Shown here: positions 57,531 to 64,000 of the stretch, piece by piece
Numbering within the stretch: the first letter of the stretch is position 1
Layout of the letters: each line of letters begins with the position of its first letter
NCBI GenBank assembly: GCA_003255065.1
Contig: QAOA01007083.1
Location: 22,260 to 86,259, forward strand
Length of the DNA stretch: 64,000 nt
From: Cercis canadensis
Lineage: Eukaryota > Streptophyta > Magnoliopsida > Fabales > Fabaceae
Direction: 5' to 3'
Notes under the pieces: generated by a model
Databases searched by the model: none
Told to the model about the DNA's origin: nothing
The model's input: only the letters and a program-made list of their open reading frames with translations
Made by a program: the position numbers and the translations under genes

Positions 57531-58925
57531 GTATGTCTAAGATACTATAGTAAGTAGCAACAGCAATTTTCATTTTTTTTTAATTTTTATGAGTAAGTCA
57601 CTTGTTTAATTTGCTTATTGGTTCTCTAATCTGAAGGATAGTTCTTTATGATCTGGTTAATTCATAGTATATATATGTTTGTTTTTTTCTTTGTCATTTG
57701 GTCCTTGGTAGCCTTGAAATTTTCCAAGGTCACATTTCCTGCCCTTGTAGGGTCCCAAATTAATGGTTCCCAAACCCCTTTTTATTTCTTGGAGGGACCA
57801 TGGGTCTCTATTGTTAGAGAATGAGACTGAGTACACATAAGTGTAAAGCTATTGAGAATATAAGCCTTGCAGAAATGTTTGAGTGGATTTAATTTAAGTC
57901 TAATTAAATTACGATGTTGCGATGTATTACACTAAAAATTATGTTATCATATGAACATAAGTGTAGAAGAAATGTGTATTCGTAGACATGGAAAAACATA
58001 ACGCTTATTGTAGAGACCAAATACTTGATGTCATTTTGTTAATTAAAAAAGGAAAAAAGAAAACTCTGTGTAGGATGTTAAGAATATTTTAATGGGAATC
58101 TAATTATCTGATTAGGTGGAATTATTTTCATTTTTATTTTTATGAGCAAGTCACTTGTTAAATTTGATGAATGATCCTCTAATCCTAAATCATACAGTAT
58201 ATAGAAGTGTTTGTTAACCAAAAGGAAAAGAGAGAGTAATTTCACTAGAGATCATACAATAGATTTCCTTACGCTCAGATTCCAGATTTCGTGGACTTAG
58301 TATTCCACTATACTACAGACACAACGACTTCTCCTTATTGATATCATAACAGCTTAGCAACATTTACCTTATTTATGGAATTTTTATATTACACCCAAAA
58401 TGCTAATTAATTTTGACTCTTTATACGTGTGGAACGTGGAAAAGGACATTTACATTGACTTAGCTGTCATGGTAGCTGCCTCACATCATCAGAAAAAACA
58501 TAAAACTTGTACTCACTGAACCAATAAGACTAATTCTTACCTCACATGCCTTTAATTTGATGGGGATTGAATTTTTAATATCAAACAACGTAATTCCTAT
58601 AAAAATATGTGTCATTAGACTTAACCCTCACTACTATGTGCTATACCACACTAGAGGTTTAACTCAACATGATGAGGTCTTAAATTAGACAAGTGTAATG
58701 AAAATCATAGACTAGAACCAAGCTCATGAGTCATGTCATTTATACAATATTGCCCAGAAACTTCATAATGTGGAAATTTCAAAGGTCTTCTTTTTCAAAT
58801 CAGTTGAAAATGAAAGGTGAGGAAAATATCTCATTTGCAGATATAATAGTCTATTCTGTGGTTTTATTAGTCTCATCTTCCTTTTCCTCTCTGCTCCATT
58901 CTGCCTAGCCCTTACCTCTCCAAGA
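57531..58925 (+). other. Intron-like region and type-B promoter
   Basis: 57531-57900 follows the type-A exon as in the complete gene (GTATGTCTAAGATACTATAG). 58140-58480 repeats the intron segment also seen at 39055. 58830-58925 is the type-B leader (CTGCCTAGCCCTTACCTCTC). No other gene. Confidence 0.6.
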
Positions 58926-59694
58926 ATGAAACCTCTGCTTTACCCATCATCTTCTATTTTCTTGCTTTCATTGGTTCTATTCATCTCCATCAATGTTCCC
59001 AGTTCCCTTTGTGAGGATGATAAACGGTTTACGAATTGCAATCAGGCTATTAGCTGTGGAAGCAAAAGCAACATCAAGTACCCCTTCTGGGGATTAAACA
59101 GAGACAAATACTGTGGCCACCCTGAATTGGAGGTGAATTGCGAAAGCGATATCCCAAAGTTGACTATCAAATCCGTAAAATACCGGATTCTTGATTGGGA
59201 TCCAGACCAGAAAAATCTCACAGTTGCTAGGGACGATTACTGGGATATTCTTTGTCCAAATGGTTATGGAAACTCCACCTTTGATCTCACTATGTTTAAT
59301 TATAGTGGCGGGAGTCAAAACATGACTCTATTCTATCAATGCAATGATTATTTATCTCAAATCAAAAGTCTTCCTCAACAACCGTGCACTCAGAGTGGTG
59401 GGAACTCTATCCAAGTGTATGCGGCCATAACTCCGGATTTTAGTGCTTCTGGATATTGCACTTATGTTATTCTTATACCAATTTTTGGATCCCAAGTCCC
59501 GGCTGTCATGAGCGGTCAAATCGAGAGTGCAATAAAGAACGGTTTCGGATTGGAATGGATTTTAGATAATGAAGAGTGTAACACATGCACTACCTCTGCT
59601 GGGGAGTGCGGGTATGATAAGGGAGATTTCGCCTGTTTCTGCAAGGATGGGCTTCATAAAAGTTCATGTTCAGATGGGAATGTGATTAATTCAG
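58926..59694 (+). CDS. Type-B LRK10-like ectodomain exon, intact, no kinase exon in view
   Basis: 769 nt of open frame from MKPLLYPSSSIFLLSLVLF (signal peptide) to the donor AATTCAG/GTATGTT, ending in phase 1 exactly like the type-A exon of the complete gene. GUB_WAK_bind features include FTNCNQAISCGS, NIKYPFWGLNRDKYCGHPE and DYWDILCPNGYGNSTFD; the WAK-associated Cys cluster is NEECNTCTTSAGECGYDKGD and FACFCKDGLHKSSC. There are no breaks. Within the next 1.1 kb, and up to the next module, there is no TM or kinase exon. If the donor is not used, reading continues to a stop at 59739-59741 and gives a 271-residue secreted protein. It could therefore be a partial gene whose kinase lies beyond the window, a soluble ectodomain, or a relic. 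Confidence 0.7.
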
Positions 59695-60812
59695 GTATGT
59701 TACTTATTACTTTCTTAGAGTCCCCTGTTTATTTTAGTTAGGTTCCAATTTTAGAATTCAGTTATTACAACTATTTCCCAAACAAGGCATAAGAAGGCTG
59801 ATGCATCTTCTATTAAACTGTCTTGGATGGATGATCTTCATCAATAATCAGTTAATCATAGTAAGCCAAGGAAGTCAGTGATTAACAACTTTTATGGGAA
59901 CGTATTCGTTCTTCGGTGTAACTATTAACAGATATTTCAGAGCAGATCACTTGGCTTGTCCATGCAGTTAACATGGTTACCATGCCTTAACCTGTTGACT
60001 GGTACTAATTTTGGAATATGTACAAAATTTTGGCCTTAAGACAACCCCATCTCATTGGTTTATTTTCATCCTAAAGTCACACCCCCTCTAGACCTTTCAC
60101 ATTTTTGCAGCCCTAGCGTGTTTTACATGGTCCAAACTTGATCAAGTCCTTGATTGTGACTACTATTCGGGTAAACATTTTTGAAGCCCATTTTCGTCCT
60201 CTAAATTTCCTTGATGAATCGTATTCCTAACCAATAATTGGCTTGTGCTTGGGGTAGACATGGTTGGCATGCCTTAACCCCCGTTTAGTGTTGACTAACT
60301 ATTATTGATTCTTAATTCCCCCAAATCATAGGAGAGGGTCAGCAATTGCTTGGAAGCAACACAATTCCTATTGATAATTAAATTTTTAAATATCTATAAA
60401 ATATCCATATAACCATTAACCAAAAGGAAATTAGGAGGCAATTTCACTATATCATACAATAGCGCTGACTTAGGCTTAGTGTCATGGACTTGCCATTCCA
60501 ATAGATATTGGAATCAGAAGAATTTCAAGATAACTTCTCTTTCTTGAGCATATATATATAAAATAATTATATAATATCGAAGGCTATTTTAATCATTTCA
60601 GGTGAGGTGGCAAACTTTAGAAATGGCCCATATCTACTTTCTCACTTTTATTATACCAAACAGACCCTAATCGGGGTTCTATTTGTCAGGAAAAAAGAAA
60701 TTCTCTCACAAAATCAAAATCACATGATGGAAGCACACTAATATTTAATGTAATTATGTAAACTCCAATTACGTACATATATGGATGAGAGGAGATCAAT
60801 CCACTAAATACC
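59695..60812 (+). other. Intron-like sequence after the type-B exon
   Basis: 59695-60540 closely follows 41085-41176 plus 42969-43630 (the same intron without the solo LTR), with a ~200-base segment of its own near 59990-60180. It diverges after CTTTCTTGAGCATATATA near 60550. No kinase exon and no other gene. Confidence 0.65.
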
Positions 60813-62577
60813 AACAAGATTACAATCGTTTCATTTTCATGGATACCAAATTACCAATTATATCTAATTTTCTGCAGCTAGTTTGGATAGTGATTGATGA
60901 AATGAAAGAAAAGGAGGGAGAAAATAGGCAGTTTACTTGTCAATATTTTTTTTTGGGTGAATGCTGACATTACATCAATGATGACAACGATTTGCTTTAG
61001 AAGTGATCGAGGCCAGACGTCAAGATTGCAGACCCAATCCGGTTATGCAAACTTTAGACGCATATTAAGCCCAATTAAGGTGGAGGGACTGGGATGGTTA
61101 CATTTGTTTTGAAATGTGAACCCAGCCCATATCAGTAACAACTAGTCATTAGATTTGAGTGCATGTTCCCAATTGTATGACAAATGGTGTTTACGCACAC
61201 CTGCTGTAAAAAGTGCAAAAAATTTGAGTTTTCTCAAAAGGAAAAAAAAAATGATTGCTAAGATATCTAAGGAGTAGCGCTACTCCACTAAGTTTTGCTG
61301 GAATGCATATCTTGAAATTTTAACAATCGTAAAGATCTTAAAAAATTGAATTACAAAGCTTAGGCTAGATTCCAAAATCTAGTGTCATTGATAGAATTTA
61401 ACATTAATTGTGTCAAAACAAAATTAGCATTCATTACTATTATAAATTTGACATTTTCCTATATTACTTTGTTTATGCATTTTACAAGAAATTAATTATT
61501 TTGACTCACTATAGGTAACTCATTGTTTTCAAGATATTCATAATAATATTAATTTCAAGATGTGGATCTTACCATAACCCCTCAAATAAGGGAGTGATAT
61601 AGCGCTATCTCTTTTTAAAGAAGAGGTAGCATAGCACACATCAAAAATAAAAAATTAAGGTCATTGGAAAAAAAATGCTATTTAATTAGAGAAAAATTAT
61701 CAAAATCTTGTTAAAATTAAATGCGATTTATAAATGAAATGAATTGGTAAGAACAAAATATTTATCTAAAGGCAAGTATAAATCCACATTATTTTGACAA
61801 AAATGCTGGTAACAAAGTTTTGACTACCAAATTTTTTTTTTTTAGGAATTCTTAATTGTGAACACCGAGAATAGTACTCTCCAAGATACACATAAAAGTG
61901 GGACTCGCATTTTTGTATTTTGAAAGACTTTTCTTATTCCATATGAGTCCAATTAAATTAAGATTATAAGGTGTATATAGGTCTAAAGAATGTATAAATT
62001 TACAAAGATTTATTTTCATTTTTGGGCGGCTTTCAAGAGAATCTCAATCCTCATGAAAAGAGTTACATCTCATAAACTAGCACTCTACTCTTTTGTCTAA
62101 TCTTTCTAATACAAACTCACAATTTTTCCCTCTGTCTTCTTCTTTTTCTCTGGTAGTTTTTGCCCCTTTCTATTTTGGTTGCTCCTCTGTTTTTCTTTAG
62201 AAAGTGTGTATTGTTATCTCTATTTGGTGTCTATACTCCCATCAACATGTACTCTTTATGGTCGCAAGCAAAGGCTTAACTAGTTATGTATCTAATTTTT
62301 AAGTTGGGAAAGTTTTTCAATTCCGAGACTCAAATTTGGAAACTTGTTAATTCTTAGTTCCAACCATTGATCTTGTATTAGTTTTGTATTTGCTAAGTTG
62401 TACTACGTACAGTGGATGCAAATATATGTAAATTTGTAATATAATATATTCCATCCCTGAAAGCAAAAAATTACTTCCTTAAACCTAGGCTAGTTATGTT
62501 ACCTACACAAATTTTATATATATACGAAGTTACCTACAAAAGTCTTATATGCTTCAATTTGTACACAATTATAAAAG
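60813..62577 (+). other. Non-coding upstream part of duplication copy 2
   Basis: Same content as 55015-56779. Short A and T homopolymer length differences and a handful of substitutions separate the copies. No gene. Confidence 0.5.
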
Positions 62578-63328
62578 ATGACTCCCTATGTAAACTCCTT
62601 CGATTATTTTTCAAGTTGTGCCAATCAATTCAGCAGCGGAAGCTTGAGGAATGTTGGTTTTCCTTTCTGGGGAGATGGCCGTCCAGAAGGGTGTGGCCAC
62701 CCTCGGTTCTTTCTCAAGTGCGATTCAAATATGACCTACATAACCATCAACAACATCAAGTACCTCGTAAAGGAAGTTGACCCAGATAACCATACTCTGA
62801 AAATTGCAAGAGTTGAGTACTTGGAATGAATATGCCCATCGAAATTTCAGAGCGTTATTAGCCTTAATGTCCTTGACCAATTTCAGAACACTAGCCTTGA
62901 TGTTCTTGATCATAACCTGTTTGATTATGTGCCTGGCTATCAAAATCTTACTCTGTTCTATGGTTGTAATGTTGTAGTTGCTTCAAACTTGCCGGGACAT
63001 TTTGATTGTCCAGTAAATGGGCTTGCTGATAAATATGCCTATCCCTTGTTGGGGGCTTGGGGTCCAACTCCTGGGTATTGTACATTTAGTATGGTTGTTC
63101 CTGTTTATTCTACATTTACTGTGCTTGATATTGGAAATTTGCATGCAACGGGAGAGCCAGTGAAAGATGGATTTGAAGTGAAATGGATAGGGGGTATTGA
63201 AGAATGTGATCAATGTCAACAATCAGGGGGAGTTTGTGGTTATGATTATAAGTTAAATCAAACAACTTGCTACTACAAAGGTTCAGATTCAGGGTCAAGA
63301 GTTTGTGCAGATGCCAAAGCGCCTCGAG
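62578..63328 (+). pseudogene. Type-A LRK10-like ectodomain exon, broken (copy 2)
   Basis: Same structure as 56780-57530: no signal peptide, [18 protein letters not shown], the same stop after RVEYLE (62827-62829), then an open frame to the donor GAG/GTATGT at 63328. Differences from copy 1 include FSSGS for FSCGS (loss of a conserved Cys), GRPEGCG for GRPDWCG and HPRFF for HPGFF. Because both copies share the stop and the lost signal peptide, these defects precede the duplication. Confidence 0.88.
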
Positions 63329-64000
63329 GTATGTCTAAGATACTATAGTAAGTAGCAACAGCAATTTTCATTTTTTTTTAATTTTTATGAGTAAGTCACT
63401 TGTTTAATTTGCTTATTGGTTCTCTAATCTGAAGGATAGTTCTTTATGATCTGGTTAATTCATAGTATATATATGTTTGTTTTTTTCTTTGTCATTTGGT
63501 CCTTGGTAGCCTTGAAATTTTCCAAGGTCACATTTCCTGCCCTTGTAGGGTCCCAAATTAATGGTTCCCAAACCACTTTTTATTTCTTGGAGGGACCATG
63601 GGTCTCTATTGTTAGAGAATGAGACTGAGTACACATAAGTGTAAAGCTATTGAGAATATAAGCCTTGCAGAAATGTTTGAGTGGATTTAATTTAAGTCTA
63701 ATTAAATTACGATGTTGCGATGTATTACACTAAAAATTATGTTATCATATGAACATAAGTGTAGAAGAAATGTGTATTCGTAGACATGGAAAAACATAAC
63801 GCTTATTGTAGAGACCAAATACTTGATGTCATTTTGTTAATTAAAAAAGGAAAAAAGAAAACTCTGTGTAGGATGTTAAGAATATTTTAATGGGAATCTA
63901 ATTATCTGATTAGGTGGAATTATTTTCATTTTTATTTTTATGAGCAAGTCACTTGTTAAATTTGATGAATGATTCTCTAATCTTAAATCATACAGTATAT
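63329..64000 (+). other. Intron-like sequence after type-A copy 2
   Basis: Near-identical to 57531-58203. By analogy with copy 1, a type-B exon would be expected about 1.1 kb past the window end. Confidence 0.6.

Larger units (their letters stand above)
55015..58205 (+). repeat. Segmental duplication, copy 1
   Basis: From ACAAGATTACAATC onward the sequence matches 60813-64000 at a constant offset of about 5798 bases, with roughly 99% identity by eye and a few short indels. It contains the non-coding 1.7 kb upstream and a broken type-A ectodomain exon. Copy 2 runs off the window, so the full extent is unknown. Confidence 0.93.
60813..64000 (+). repeat. Segmental duplication, copy 2 (runs off the window)
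   Basis: Matches 55015-58205 at offset about 5798 with roughly 99% identity by eye. The non-coding upstream part occupies 60813-62577 and the broken type-A exon 62578-63328. After that the intron-like sequence continues to the window end, with no sign of stopping. Confidence 0.93.

Overview
This is nuclear DNA of a dicot plant. It is AT-rich, has long intergenic stretches and spliced genes with GT-AG introns, and carries plant-specific families: SBT1-type subtilase, PHT4-type transporter, TIR-NBS-LRR (TNL) resistance genes, LRK10-like receptor kinases, and Copia, Ty3/gypsy, MITE, hAT and LINE relics. The species cannot be named from the sequence. Several single Ns and one 240-bp gap, each flanked by duplicated sequence, show a draft assembly with unmerged overlaps.

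Layout. 1-2.5 kb: a frameshifted subtilase. 3.4-6.3 kb: a non-autonomous hAT element with a perfect 8-bp target duplication, a Tourist-like MITE, a Mutator-like inverted-repeat MITE and an orphan CRM-domain exon. 7.2-8.4 kb: a tiny secreted-peptide gene (minus strand) set in a 36-bp perfect inverted repeat, then a ~176-bp tandem repeat with a MITE in it. 10.2-13.2 kb: an intact PHT4;6-like transporter, the best single-copy gene here. 16.2-22.6 kb: two degenerate TNL genes (minus strand), separated and interrupted by ~1.3-kb solo LTRs.

24.6-64 kb: a tandem array of LRK10-like receptor kinase modules, all on the plus strand. One gene is complete (24659-30396; three exons, about 668 codons). Around it are ectodomain exons of two distinct types, called A and B here, that alternate: A+kinase, B(broken), A(broken), B(broken)+kinase(broken), A(broken), B(intact), A(broken). 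Both types end in a phase-1 splice donor, so either could in principle splice to the same downstream TM/kinase exons. The array was shaped by nested retroelement insertions with clean target-site duplications (a solo LTR in an ectodomain exon, a Copia element inside that LTR), by small tandem duplications, and by a ~5.8-kb segmental duplication that begins near 55015, recurs near 60813 and runs off the window end. Between the last kinase remnant and that duplication lie a 5'-truncated ABHD17-type hydrolase pseudogene (minus strand), an orphan hAT end and a LINE 3' end.

Functionally this is a resistance/receptor cluster in birth-and-death evolution. The genes with good evidence of being whole are the PHT4;6-like transporter and the first LRK10-like receptor kinase. 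The small secreted peptide is plausible, and the last type-B ectodomain exon is open but has no kinase exon in view.
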